A stretch of 49,235 nucleotides of DNA from an uncultured Treponema sp. (GTDB lineage Bacteria > Spirochaetota > Spirochaetia > Treponematales > Treponemataceae). The stretch covers positions 1 through 49,235 of the forward strand of contig CALDIB010000089.1 of NCBI GenBank assembly GCA_937902125.1. The letters are read 5' to 3'. The position numbers and the translations under genes are program-made. The notes below the pieces were generated by a model, which worked only from the letters and a program-made list of their open reading frames with translations, did not search any database and had not been told where the DNA came from. Shown in pieces: positions 16,101 through 25,111 of this stretch; the stretch's first letter is position 1, and each line of letters starts with the position of its first letter.

Positions 16101-18216
16101 CCTTGGAGCGCTTTTATGCGCTTTGTTTTGCGCTTCTTCAATTTTTTCTCAAGGCTCAAAAAACGCGGCCTCTCTCTTTGACGAGGGAAGAAATTTTCAA
16201 GAAGAGCGGGATTGGTGGAAGGCCAGCGAAAAATACCAAGAGGCGCTGGAAATCAATCCGTCTTACGCGGACGCTTGGTATCGCTTGGCTCAATGTTCAT
16301 ACGAAATGGACCAAAGCGAGGCCGCTCTGGGCTTTTTGCAAAACGCAAAAAAATACGCCGGCGGCCGCAGCGACATTCTAAATCTTGAGGGCATGGCCCT
16401 GATTTCTTTGGGCCGTCTTGACGAAGCTCAAAAAATATTTGAGGGCGTTCAAAAAAAATACCCCAACGACATTGACTCCCGCTTTGGGCTTGCGGAATTA
16501 AATTTGTTCAAAGGCCGCCTTTCGGGAGCGGAAAGCCTTTACGCCGACGCCCTCAAGCGAAATCCTGGAAACGCCAAGGCCTTGCTTTCTTTGGCCCTTA
16601 TCAGCGCCGAACTGGGGAAAACGCGGGAGTCCGAGCGCTTTGTCAATCAGGCCATTCAATTTCGCTCGGAGAATCCCCAGCCTCATTACATCGCCTCTTA
16701 CTTAAACTTTAAGAAGGGCGACATCTCTTCCGCGGAAAAGAAATGTTTGGCTTCGATTCAGGTTGATCCCAATTTTATTCCCGCTTACGGCCTTTTGTCG
16801 CTCATATATTTTGAGCAAGGCCGCTATGAGGAAGTCATTGACTTGGCGGACATGTCGATTTCCCGCGACAGAAACGACGGGCAGGCTTGGTATGTCAAAG
16901 GCTTGGCGCTAAAAACTCTTGGACGGGAGCAGGACGCGCTTTTTGTTTGGGAGCGGGGACTTGAGGCGGTTCCCGAAGACGAAGTTATGCGGGCGGCCTT
17001 TGAGCTTTTGGTCAGAGACGCCGTTGACTTGGAAGACCCGCGAAGAAAAGGCTGGGCAAAGCATCATGTTCAAAAGGGGGCGGATTACGCAAAAAAATTT
17101 CACGGCCTTCAAATGCGCTTTGAATATCAGGCCGCCCTTAGAATTGATCCGACAAATTATTCCGCCCGTGCCGCCTTTAGCCGTCTTTTGCGCGCCGAAG
17201 GTTTCAGCGAAAACTATTTGGCTCAATTGAAGTTCATTCAAGAAAATCAGATTCTTCAAAGCGGCATAGAAGAAGCGAAAAGCCGCGGAAAACAAATTTC
17301 TGAAGACGACCAAAAAATTGCCCTTGTCCGCCTGTCCGACACTGTTGAAGGCTACGACTATCTTTTGAGCGACACGCTGGCTTCAAAGTGGAATGTGAAC
17401 CCCTTTTATCTTGACAAGAACCGCTGGACAATCGGCCTTTACAGCCTTCCGTCCCGCGGGCCAAAAGTTCATCCAAAACTTTCAGATTTTGCGGCAAGAC
17501 ACTTGGCGATTTTGTTTCGAGGAATTTTGGGAACAAGCGCCAGCCTCATTCCCCAAGAGGCCCGCTCTTACGGAGAGGCTTACGCCGACGCCCATAGAAA
17601 CGGCTATGATTATTTCATTCTATTTGATTCAAGCGAAAGCCAGCGGGACATTAGTTTTGACGCCGACATTTATTCGGCAAGAACAGGCGCCTTGGTCCAA
17701 AAAAATTCAGTTTTTAAAACAGGAAACAACCGATATTCCCAAGCCTTGCTGTCTTTGCGAAAGGAAATTTTGAGCTCCCTTCCGATTAGGGCCAAGCTTT
17801 TGGAACGAAGCGGAAATGACGTTTTGGTTGACATTGGAAAAAGCGAAGGCATGGTCAAGGGCGCTAAATTTTCTGTGGTCAAAAGGGGCGCGCTAAAAAC
17901 CGCCGACGCAGGAAAAGGCCTTCGCTTTGACAAAGACGATTTGCTTGGAACAGTGATTCTTGAAACTGTTGGCGAGGATATTTCCGAAGGCGTTTTGAGC
18001 GGAACCGGCTTTTATGATCGGGTGAACGCCCGGGACGAATTGCTTTTGATTGAAATGCCAAAAGATTCCAAGGAATCGTCTGAAAGCGCCATGGACACGG
18101 CTCCCGCCGCGGACCAAAACGGAAATCCCATAGACGGCGAGGACGCGCTGAGAGGCTCGGATTCCCGCGCGACGAGATCCTCTGAACTTTTGAATATGAT
18201 TAGGTCTATTTTTTAG
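16069..18216 (+). CDS. Secreted TPR protein with FlgT-like C-terminal domain
   Basis: A 715-residue protein with a signal peptide (ILANSLGALLCALFCASSIFSQ, cleavage probably after FSQ). Residues about 30-300 are at least seven tetratricopeptide repeats (for example YQEALEINPSYADAWYRLAQC, YADALKRNPGNAKALLSLALI). Residues about 430-560 form an alpha/beta region with a DYFILFDSSES strand, and 570-660 resemble the FlgT C-terminal domain (NDVLVDIGKSEGMVKGAKFSV ... GVLSG..FYDRVNARDEL). A periplasmic scaffold role is likely; function unknown. ATG 16069 has GGGGA about 5 nt upstream; ATG 16057 lies inside that site. Overlaps corC by 32 bp; its stop overlaps the stop of the convergent gene. Confidence 0.85.
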   Translation: MAVGKRILANSLGALLCALFCASSIFSQGSKNAASLFDEGRNFQEERDWWKASEKYQEALEINPSYADAWYRLAQCSYEMDQSEAALGFLQNAKKYAGGRSDILNLEGMALISLGRLDEAQKIFEGVQKKYPNDIDSRFGLAELNLFKGRLSGAESLYADALKRNPGNAKALLSLALISAELGKTRESERFVNQAIQFRSENPQPHYIASYLNFKKGDISSAEKKCLASIQVDPNFIPAYGLLSLIYFEQGRYEEVIDLADMSISRDRNDGQAWYVKGLALKTLGREQDALFVWERGLEAVPEDEVMRAAFELLVRDAVDLEDPRRKGWAKHHVQKGADYAKKFHGLQMRFEYQAALRIDPTNYSARAAFSRLLRAEGFSENYLAQLKFIQENQILQSGIEEAKSRGKQISEDDQKIALVRLSDTVEGYDYLLSDTLASKWNVNPFYLDKNRWTIGLYSLPSRGPKVHPKLSDFAARHLAILFRGILGTSASLIPQEARSYGEAYADAHRNGYDYFILFDSSESQRDISFDADIYSARTGALVQKNSVFKTGNNRYSQALLSLRKEILSSLPIRAKLLERSGNDVLVDIGKSEGMVKGAKFSVVKRGALKTADAGKGLRFDKDDLLGTVILETVGEDISEGVLSGTGFYDRVNARDELLLIEMPKDSKESSESAMDTAPAADQNGNPIDGEDALRGSDSRATRSSELLNMIRSIF

Positions 18217-19142
18217 TCAAGAGTCAAAAGGTCCAAGCTTGAGTCAATCCATTGCTTTGAAAGTTCAGGAAAGGCGTCCTGGACTTTTATAAAGCAGCCG
18301 ATGGCGCTTTTATAGTCCTTGCAAAAATAGTAGCTTTCTCCCAAGTAAAATTGCGCCCGATCGCCGCATTCTTGGCTTCTGCGCACGCTTAAATAGTCTT
18401 TTAGAATGTCAACGCTTTCTGGATATTTTTTTGGCGCCAAGCCGGCCCTTAACGCTTCAAACAAGGTGTATTCATCGCCGCCGTCAGGAGAAAACATGTC
18501 TTCCTCAAAAAAATATGGGCTCTTGAATTCTTTTGGCGAGACGATTTTTTTGCCCCCCAACTCTCTCGCGGCTTTTTTTGCCTTGGCGCTCATTTCAGTC
18601 TTTTTTTCGCTAAAGCCAAGAAGCGTTCCAGGATTGGGAAGGGGAGCCGAGCGAACTCTTTGCCCTTCGTAAAAAACTTCTTTTTGCGGGTCGGGCAAAT
18701 TTGTGTCCTTGTTTTCGACTTTTGTCAAAGCGGTTTCGCTCGGTTCGGGAATCATTGGCTTGGCGCCTTTTGTGGTGGCGTTGACGCCCGGAATTATGAT
18801 TTTGTAAAGGCCTTTTGGGGTTTCGGCCAGCGCGGCGTAAAAGTAGTCTCCCGGCGCGGCAAGGGTGTCTGTGCATGATTTTTTTCCGCTTTCCAATTTG
18901 GCGATGGGCTCAAGGCCTTTTATTTGCTCAAATGAAACAAAGGGCTTTTTTCCTCTGAAGATTTGTACGCCGGAAATGGGCGGGTCGCACTTTGCTGGAA
19001 ATTCCCATGTGATTGTGACGCTTTTTTCTTTTCCTGAAAGCGCCTCAATGGAATTTGCCACCGGCCTGTTCTGAGAAAAAATGGGAAGGGCAAAAAAAGC
19101 TCCCGCCGCGGCGAAAGCGAAAAAAAATTTAAAGGCTTTCAT
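18213..19142 (-). CDS. Secreted protein with FnIII-like and TPR-like parts, function unknown
   Basis: A 309-residue protein with a signal peptide (FFFAFAAAGAFFALPIFSQ, cleavage after FSQ as in the TPR protein next door). Residues about 35-125 look like a fibronectin type III domain (SVTITWEFPAKCDPPISGVQIFRG ... GDYFYAALAETPKGLY). The C-terminal 90 residues have TPR-like spacing (CGDRAQFYLGESYYFCKDYKSAIGCFIKVQDAFPE). No known family. It converges on the TPR gene with a 4-bp stop-codon overlap. Its promoter places the start site at the ATG, so the mRNA may be leaderless. Confidence 0.8.
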   Translation of the reverse strand: MKAFKFFFAFAAAGAFFALPIFSQNRPVANSIEALSGKEKSVTITWEFPAKCDPPISGVQIFRGKKPFVSFEQIKGLEPIAKLESGKKSCTDTLAAPGDYFYAALAETPKGLYKIIIPGVNATTKGAKPMIPEPSETALTKVENKDTNLPDPQKEVFYEGQRVRSAPLPNPGTLLGFSEKKTEMSAKAKKAARELGGKKIVSPKEFKSPYFFEEDMFSPDGGDEYTLFEALRAGLAPKKYPESVDILKDYLSVRRSQECGDRAQFYLGESYYFCKDYKSAIGCFIKVQDAFPELSKQWIDSSLDLLTLD

Positions 19143-19148
19143 ACCTAT

Positions 19149-19177
19149 ATAATATCGGCTAATTTATTTTCCTTCAA
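19149..19177 (-). promoter_or_regulatory. Putative promoter of the secreted FnIII-like protein gene
   Basis: Minus strand: TTGAAG (19177-19172), 17 bp, TATTAT (19154-19149). Only 6 nt separate the -10 box from the ATG, so transcription would start at or next to the start codon. Only AGG, 1 nt from the ATG, resembles a Shine-Dalgarno. Confidence 0.6.
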
Positions 19178-19187
19178 TAGAGTGTCC

Positions 19188-19216
19188 TTTACATAAGAAA
19201 ATAAAATCGTTATAAT
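19188..19216 (+). promoter_or_regulatory. Putative promoter of prfB and the downstream cluster
   Basis: TTTACA (19188-19193), 17 bp, TATAAT (19211-19216). The start site would be near 19223. GAGGGG (19235-19240) is a good Shine-Dalgarno 5 nt before ATG 19246. Confidence 0.75.
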
Positions 19217-19245
19217 TGAATTCCAAATTAGAATGAGGGGACATT

Positions 19246-20383
19246 ATGCTTGAGGACTTGAAACAGCCTATTGACGAATTAAAAGAAAACATCCTTAATG
19301 TTTGGGGGCGTCTTTGACGCGCCCTCGGTTTACAAAAAGATTTCCGAGCAAGAGGCTTTGACGGGCGAACCCGGCTTTTGGGACGACACGGCAAAAGCCG
19401 GAACTGTCATGAACAAAATAAAGCGCCTGAAGAACTCTGTTGAGCCTTGGCGGGAGTTAAAGGCGCAAATTGAAGATATCGAGGCCCTTTACGAGCTTTC
19501 CGTGGAGTCCAACGACCAAAGCGAAGAGGAAGAAATTCGCTCCCAGCTTGACGAGGCGCAAAAAGCCTACGAGCGGGAAAGCCGCATGAGCCTTTTAAGC
19601 GGCGAGGTGGACTCTTCAAGCGCCTTTCTTTCCATACATGCCGGCGCCGGCGGAACCGAAGCCGAAGACTGGGCCTTTATGCTCAGCCGCATGTATAGCC
19701 GCTGGGCTGAAAGGCGGGGCTTCAAGCTTGAGACCGTTGACCTTTTGGAAGCCGAAGGCGGAATCAAGTCCGTTACTTTTCAAATTGACGGCGACTATGT
19801 TTACGGCTTTTTAAAAGGCGAGGCCGGCATTCACCGCTTGGTTCGCATCAGCCCCTTTGACGCCAACGCGCGCCGGCACACTTCTTTTGCCAGCGTTTAC
19901 GTTTTTCCTGTTTTGGACGACACGATTGAAGTTAAGATTGACCCAAAGGATTTGCGGGTTGACACCTACCGTTCTGGCGGAAAGGGCGGCCAGCATGTGA
20001 ACAAAACCGATTCGGCGGTGCGCTTCACTCACTTGCCCACCGGAATTGTTGTGGCTTGCGACAGCGAGCGAAGCCAATTGATGAACCGCGCCACGGCCAT
20101 GTCAATTTTAAGGTCAAAACTTTACGAATACTACAAGCAGGAAAAAGAAAAGGAAAACTCAAAGTATTCGGCCGAAAAAAAAGACATTTCCTGGGGAAAC
20201 CAAATCCGCTCTTATGTTTTTCAGCCTTACACAATGGTAAAGGATTTGCGCACCCGCGCGGAAACAGGAAACATTCAGGCTGTGATGGATGGCGACATCG
20301 ACCAATTTATAGAGGCGTATCTAAACGCCATGTGGAAGGGACTTCCTTTGGATGCGGAAGATGACGGAGAAGGAGAGCAGTAG
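19246..20383 (+). CDS. prfB: Peptide chain release factor 2, programmed +1 frameshift
   Basis: RF2 ends translation at UGA and UAA. The gene starts at ATG 19246 with GAGGGG upstream and runs 23 codons to an in-frame TGA at 19315-19317. Reading then continues in the +1 frame (join 19246..19314, 19316..20383), giving about 378... more precisely 378 codons including stop. The body has the GGQ motif (YRSGGKGGQHVNKTDSAVR) and RF2 features such as HAGAGGTEAEDWAFMLSRMY, plus the C-terminal FQPYTMVKDLRT. The frameshift is autoregulatory: low RF2 slows recognition of its own UGA and favours shifting. First gene of a long plus-strand cluster. Confidence 0.97.
19303..19318 (+). promoter_or_regulatory. 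Programmed +1 frameshift site of prfB
   Basis: TGG GGG CGT CTT TGA C: a Shine-Dalgarno-like GGGGG three nucleotides before the slippery CTT, then TGA and C. This is the same arrangement and spacing as the classic E. coli RF2 site. The ribosome slips from CTT to TTT and next reads GAC (19316-19318). Confidence 0.95.
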
Positions 20384-22082
20384 AAATTTTTTCTTAAAAA
20401 AAATGTTTCTTTTTCTCTTTTTTCTTTGCGCCGTGTTTAATGGTTTTTATTTGACGGCCCAAGAATTTTCTTCGACCGACAAGGAATGGATTTTGGCCGC
20501 GCGCGCTTTTAGCGTTGACGGCCAAGCGTCAAAGGCGGCCCAAAGCGCCGCCGCCGTTTTGCCCCGCTTGATTCTTGAGCGGATAGCCGCGGGAACAGGC
20601 CGCGAGGTTATGTTTGACGAAAAGGCGGCAAGAAAAAGCGACGAGCTTTTGACCGAGCGCCTTAACCTTTTTTTGCAAATGAGCAAGGAAGTCAAGTCCC
20701 GCGACTCTCTTGTTTTAAACACTTACAGCGCGCTTGAATTTGAAATGGCCTTGAAAGAGCAAGAAAAAAAAATAAAAGCTTTGCAAGACAAGATCGACGC
20801 GAATCTAGAGAAGCAAAGGGGCGTTTACCAACCGGAAAAAATAAAGAAGAAAGCCTTGCGTGAAATTAAAAACGACTTGGCTCCACAAACAGAAACAATC
20901 GTCCTTTACAAAAATGACTCGGAAGCGCTTTTTTTGGCAAGCGCCGAGGCTGAGGCTGACGGAATCTTTTCAAGAAAATACCAAAAAGAAGTTGCCGCCG
21001 CAAAAATAAACGCTTTGATTTCCGGTTCTGTTTCTTTTTACGGAAACTATATTTCGGCAAGCGTTGAGCTTGTTTTTTTTCCAGGCGGAAAAAAAAGCGC
21101 CGGCGCGATGGAAGTGGGCTCTTTGGCGCAAATAAATTCCATGGCTGAAAATTTGGCTTTTGCCCTAATGCCTCAAATTTCAAACGGCCTTCCCGTAGAA
21201 CTTGAATTTCAAGTGAATCCAAAGGAAGCGCTTTCAGGCGCCATATTGACGATTGACAATGTTGTTTACGATCCCATGCCTGAAAAGGCCGTTGTAAGCT
21301 CGGGCTTTCACTCAGTTTCGTTTGAGGCTGACAATTTTGCCAAGGAAACTTTTGTCTATGATTTTTCAGGCCGCCGCAGGTTTTTTGTCGAAGTGAATTT
21401 CAAGGAAAAGTCGGAAGGTTCTGTGAAGCTTGTTTTAAGCAAGTTTGTTCCAGGCGACATTTTTTTTGACGGAAAATACGCCGGACCGTCGTCTAAAAGC
21501 GACTTTGTTGACGTTCCCCTTAAAGTAAACGGCGACACGGTTTTTGGCTACTTTGAAAGCGGTTCGGAAACGATGTTCTTGCAAATTCCTGGAAACTTGA
21601 TGGTTGACCAAAATCAGTTGCAGGCGAGAGTAAAGGTTTTTGACGTAAGCAAGAATATCGACAGACGGCGAAAAATGATGTATCTTTCTTACAGCGCCCT
21701 TATGCTTTCTTTGCCGTATTTGTTTTTCACTTACGGCCGCTTTGTTTCGTATCAGAGAAGCTATCAAAGCTCTTATGGCGGAGTTTCCGCCGATGAATAC
21801 AACAAGTATCAGAAGCTGTCGCTGATAGGAACTGGAATAACTGCGGCTTGCGGAGTTTGGTTTGTGTGCGAACTGGTGGCCTATTTGATTGCGGTTGACA
21901 AGGTTCTTCCTCCCAAGGCAAAAAAAATTAGCGGACGAACATTGGGCAAAATGGAAAACGCGCGCCGCATGGAAGACATTCAGCGCATGATGGAAAACGA
22001 AGCCGACGCGCTAAAGCCGTATATGCCCCAAAAAGAAGAAAGGGATTATGGCCCTGAATTGCAAGATGAAGAAAAAAAATAG
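20361..22082 (+). CDS. Envelope protein with coiled-coil and PEGA-like domains, function unknown
   Basis: A product of about 573 residues. A hydrophobic signal segment (MFLFLFFLCAVFNGFYLTAQ) begins about 15 residues in, with cleavage probably after TAQ. A charged coiled coil follows at about residues 125-170 (LKEQEKKIKALQDKIDANLEKQ). Residues about 275-410 look like two PEGA-like repeats (AILTIDNVVYDPMPEKAVVSSG..., DIFFDGKYAGPSSKSDFVDVPL), usually extracytoplasmic. Two hydrophobic helices follow near residues 440 and 490, then an acidic tail. The start is uncertain: ATG 20352 and 20361 lie in the prfB end and ATG 20403 begins the signal core directly. No named function. Confidence 0.75.
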   Translation: MTEKESSRNFFLKKMFLFLFFLCAVFNGFYLTAQEFSSTDKEWILAARAFSVDGQASKAAQSAAAVLPRLILERIAAGTGREVMFDEKAARKSDELLTERLNLFLQMSKEVKSRDSLVLNTYSALEFEMALKEQEKKIKALQDKIDANLEKQRGVYQPEKIKKKALREIKNDLAPQTETIVLYKNDSEALFLASAEAEADGIFSRKYQKEVAAAKINALISGSVSFYGNYISASVELVFFPGGKKSAGAMEVGSLAQINSMAENLAFALMPQISNGLPVELEFQVNPKEALSGAILTIDNVVYDPMPEKAVVSSGFHSVSFEADNFAKETFVYDFSGRRRFFVEVNFKEKSEGSVKLVLSKFVPGDIFFDGKYAGPSSKSDFVDVPLKVNGDTVFGYFESGSETMFLQIPGNLMVDQNQLQARVKVFDVSKNIDRRRKMMYLSYSALMLSLPYLFFTYGRFVSYQRSYQSSYGGVSADEYNKYQKLSLIGTGITAACGVWFVCELVAYLIAVDKVLPPKAKKISGRTLGKMENARRMEDIQRMMENEADALKPYMPQKEERDYGPELQDEEKK

Positions 22083-22093
22083 TTGGAGTTTGC

Positions 22094-22966
22094 ATGAAAA
22101 CATCTTTTGCTGAGAAAATAAAAAATCTTTTTTCAAAAGGAGCCGCCGAAAACCAAGCCTTTTTTGACGATTTGGCCGACGCGCTTATCGAAGGAGACAT
22201 AGGCGCCAAGGTCGCCATGGAATTGATTGACACGCTGGAAAGCGATTGCCGCAAGGAAAAAATTTATGGGCAAGAGGAAATCTTGTCAAGGCTTAAGGCG
22301 GCGCTTCTCCCATTTGCTAAAAGCCTTGATTTAAAGGTTCAGGACGCAAAGACAAACATTTGGATGCTTTTAGGCGTGAACGGCGCCGGAAAAACCACCA
22401 GCGCTGCAAAAATCGCCGCCGCCCAAAAAAAACTGGGCTTGCAAAACATTGTTCTTAGCGCCAGCGACACTTTTAGAGCCGCCGCCGTTGACCAACTTTC
22501 CGAACACGGAAAAAGGCTTGGAATTAGGGTTGTCGCCCACCAAATGGGAAGCGATCCCGCGGCCGTTGTCTTTGACGCGGCGGATTCGGTTTCCGCCAAG
22601 GGCGGCGGCCTTGTCATTGCCGACACGGCAGGCCGACTTCACAACAAGGAAAACCTTGTCCGCGAATTGGAAAAAATCGACCGCGTTTGCTCGCAAAAAG
22701 CCAGCGAAGGCTGTTACAAAAAACTTTTGGTTTTGGACGCCACAACGGGCCAAAACGCGTTGCGACAAGCGGAAGTCTTTAACGAATCGGTTGGCGTGGA
22801 CGCCATTGTTTTGACAAAATACGATTCCAGCGCCAAGGGGGGAGTGGCCGTTTCCATCGGAAAAGAGCTGGCTCTTCCCGTTGCTTTTGTGTGTTTTGGC
22901 GAAGGCTACGAGGACATCGAGCCTTTTGACCCTGAAAAATATTTGAACGAGTTTTTGGGGCTTTAA
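22094..22966 (+). CDS. ftsY: Signal recognition particle receptor FtsY
   Basis: FtsY is the membrane-associated GTPase that receives ribosome-SRP complexes and hands them to SecYEG. The 290-residue protein is essentially the N and G domains only; the long acidic A domain of E. coli FtsY is absent, as in many non-proteobacteria. Motifs: G1 GVNGAGKTTSAAKIA (about residue 94), the insertion-box DTFRAAAVDQL, G3 DTAGRLHNKENL, and G4 TKYD with SSAKGG. The Asp of G4 is kept, with Tyr where Leu or Met is usual. Shine-Dalgarno TTGGAG upstream. Confidence 0.96.
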   Translation: MKTSFAEKIKNLFSKGAAENQAFFDDLADALIEGDIGAKVAMELIDTLESDCRKEKIYGQEEILSRLKAALLPFAKSLDLKVQDAKTNIWMLLGVNGAGKTTSAAKIAAAQKKLGLQNIVLSASDTFRAAAVDQLSEHGKRLGIRVVAHQMGSDPAAVVFDAADSVSAKGGGLVIADTAGRLHNKENLVRELEKIDRVCSQKASEGCYKKLLVLDATTGQNALRQAEVFNESVGVDAIVLTKYDSSAKGGVAVSIGKELALPVAFVCFGEGYEDIEPFDPEKYLNEFLGL

Positions 22967-22968
22967 AG

Positions 22969-23805
22969 TTGAAGGCGCGCCGATTTTTCGCCGCAGTTTT
23001 TTTTCTCGCATTTGTGGCTTTGCCTAGCGCCTTTTCGCAGGAAAGCCTTGAGGAAGAAAGCGCCGTTAAAGAAGAGTCTCAAGAAAACGATGAAGTCGAA
23101 GAAGAGCCCCAAAACTTGTATCTATCTTTTGTGGATTCCATGAAAAAAATTCGCTTTTTAGAAACAAGCGACGACTGCTTTTCCGCAAATGAGCTTCCGC
23201 AAAAAGGCAGGAGTCTTGTCAGTTCCGCAAATGGAAAATTTCAAAGGCGCTTTTATGGCGACGACTTGCGCTTGCAAAAAATTGAGTATTGGAAGCAAGG
23301 CGCTTCAAGCGCCCAAAGTCTTCTTGAGCGCGAGCTTTTTTTTAACCCTCCCAAAAAAAACGGAGAAAGGGACGTTCTTGAAAAAAATTACGGTGAAAAA
23401 AGCGAAAGGCGGACTTTTTATCTTGGCGACGGAAAGATAAAGTCCCAAAGAGTCGATTGGCTTGACGAAAACGGAGCCGTTCTTTCTTTTGACGTTTTTA
23501 ATTGCGAATACGACAAAAAGGGCAGGACGGTTTTGGAGCGCTTGCAAAAATATTCTGTTGACAGAAAAAACGTCCGCCTCTCAAGCGACGAGCGCCGGGT
23601 TTGGGTTTACAACAAGAGCGGGCTTGAAGAAAAAAGCTACTACAAAAATTCTGTCTTGCGCGTAAGGACTGTTTACCAGGACGAAGAAAAAGGTGATTAC
23701 GTTCAAACCTCTTATTTTGACGGCGGCCTTATCGCAAGGGATTTTTACAGGAACAACGAAAAGGTCGGCTCCACAATAGCAAACGGAGGCGGCGATGGAA
23801 AATAG
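22969..23805 (+). CDS. Secreted protein with MORN/YwqK-like repeats, function unknown
   Basis: A 278-residue product starting at a TTG codon 2 bp after the ftsY stop, with GGGG 8 nt upstream. Signal peptide ARRFFAAVFFLAFVALPSAFSQ (again ending in FSQ), then a very acidic stretch rich in Glu. The rest repeats short blocks such as YLGDGKIKSQRVDWLDENG, CEYDKKGRTVLERL, YNKSGLEEKSYYKN and YFDGGLIARDFYRNNEKVGS, resembling MORN-type repeats of the YwqK group, usually a surface beta-sheet. It overlaps lolC by 11 bp. An envelope role is likely; no partner known. Confidence 0.78.
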   Translation: MKARRFFAAVFFLAFVALPSAFSQESLEEESAVKEESQENDEVEEEPQNLYLSFVDSMKKIRFLETSDDCFSANELPQKGRSLVSSANGKFQRRFYGDDLRLQKIEYWKQGASSAQSLLERELFFNPPKKNGERDVLEKNYGEKSERRTFYLGDGKIKSQRVDWLDENGAVLSFDVFNCEYDKKGRTVLERLQKYSVDRKNVRLSSDERRVWVYNKSGLEEKSYYKNSVLRVRTVYQDEEKGDYVQTSYFDGGLIARDFYRNNEKVGSTIANGGGDGK

Positions 23806-25111
23806 AGGCGCTTTGTCTTGGATTTATTTTGTCGCCAAGCGCTTTTTTTTAGTTGACAAAAAGGGCGTCGGCGCCTTGTCGTCAAAACTTTCTACGCTGG
23901 GTATTTGTTTTGGCGTAATGACTTTGATTATTGTCATAAGCGTGATGAACGGATTTCAACGGGAGTTTATAGACGCGATAATGGAAGTGTCGTCGTTTCA
24001 TGTTAGAATCGAAGGCGCCGCTTCGCAAAAAAACGCCATTGAGGATTTTTTGTCAAAAGAAAAAAATGTTTTGGCCTTTCAGGAATTTGTGGACGGCGAA
24101 TGCTTGGCTGTCGGGCCAAGGCAAAGCGAGGCTGCTCTTTTTGCAAGGGGAATCAATCCTGATTTTTTTAAGAACGACAAGGGCTTTTTGCGTGAAGTCA
24201 AAATTTTAAGAGGCTCGTTCAACCTTGACTCCACATTTAAAAGCCAGGACGGACAAATTCTTGAGCCAATTGTTTTGGGCTCCGCCTTGGCCCGTTCCCT
24301 TGGCGCCAAAGTTGGCGACGAGATTGGGCTTTATTCGCTGAATTCAAAAAAGCCTTTGGCGCAAGCCTTAAAAGAAAAAAAGCGTTTTTTTGTTTCGGGA
24401 ATTTTTATGACTGGCTACGCGGACATCAACGCTTCTTACGCCTTTGTGAACATGAATCGCTCTGATTTGTTTGAAGGACTTGAACCATGCATTGGCGTAA
24501 AATTAAAAAATTCCGCCGCCGACGGCATTGAGATTGAAAAAATAAAAAGCGCCTTTTTGGAAGTTGACGCAAAGTCTTGGCGGGAATACAACAGAAGTTT
24601 TTTTGGAGCCTTGAAAATAGAAAAAAATATGCTTATGCTTTTGGTGTTTTTGATTTTTTTTGTTGTGGCCATAAACATCTTCAACTCCATGAGGCGAATC
24701 GTTTACGAGCGGCGCTTTGAAATTTCAACCTTAAGCGCCTTGGGCGGCCGCCTTTCGTCCATAAAAAAAATCTTTGTCATGCGGGGATTTTTAACCGGCG
24801 TAAAAGGCGCGATTCCCGGCTTGATATTGGGCATGTTTTTTTGCGTGAACATAAAAGGCGTTTTCTCTTTTTTAAGCGCCGCGGTTTTTTGGCTTGAGTA
24901 TTTTGCCTGTCTTTTGTTCAGCCCTCAAAACGTCCCTCTTGTTTCAAAAAATCCAATGTTCGCGGTTTACGGAAACATTCCGGCAAGAATGTATGCGGGA
25001 GAAGTGATTTTCATAACATTGTTCGGGATACTATCGGCCGTTTTTTCATCTTGGCTTGCAAGCCGGGAAGTTTTGAGCGAGTCTATTTCGGAGGTTTTGC
25101 ATGACGAATGA
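23795..25111 (+). CDS. lolC: Lipoprotein-release ABC transporter permease (LolC/LolE family), first copy
   Basis: LolCDE extracts lipoproteins from the inner membrane for transfer to the outer membrane. The 438-residue protein has the typical topology: one helix near the N-terminus (LGICFGVMTLIIVISVMNGFQRE, the SVMNGFQ signature), a periplasmic domain of about 220 residues, then three helices with the FtsX fold (MLMLLVFLIFFVVAINIFNSM, the RRFEISTLSALGG coupling helix, and the last helices). Strong GGAGG in the end of the previous gene. Overlaps lolD by 11 bp. Confidence 0.92.
   Translation: MENRGALSWIYFVAKRFFLVDKKGVGALSSKLSTLGICFGVMTLIIVISVMNGFQREFIDAIMEVSSFHVRIEGAASQKNAIEDFLSKEKNVLAFQEFVDGECLAVGPRQSEAALFARGINPDFFKNDKGFLREVKILRGSFNLDSTFKSQDGQILEPIVLGSALARSLGAKVGDEIGLYSLNSKKPLAQALKEKKRFFVSGIFMTGYADINASYAFVNMNRSDLFEGLEPCIGVKLKNSAADGIEIEKIKSAFLEVDAKSWREYNRSFFGALKIEKNMLMLLVFLIFFVVAINIFNSMRRIVYERRFEISTLSALGGRLSSIKKIFVMRGFLTGVKGAIPGLILGMFFCVNIKGVFSFLSAAVFWLEYFACLLFSPQNVPLVSKNPMFAVYGNIPARMYAGEVIFITLFGILSAVFSSWLASREVLSESISEVLHDE

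Noticed and set aside
19246..19317. prfB as a frameshifted pseudogene
   Set aside because: The in-frame TGA lies in the exact RF2 autoregulation context and the rest of the gene is intact.
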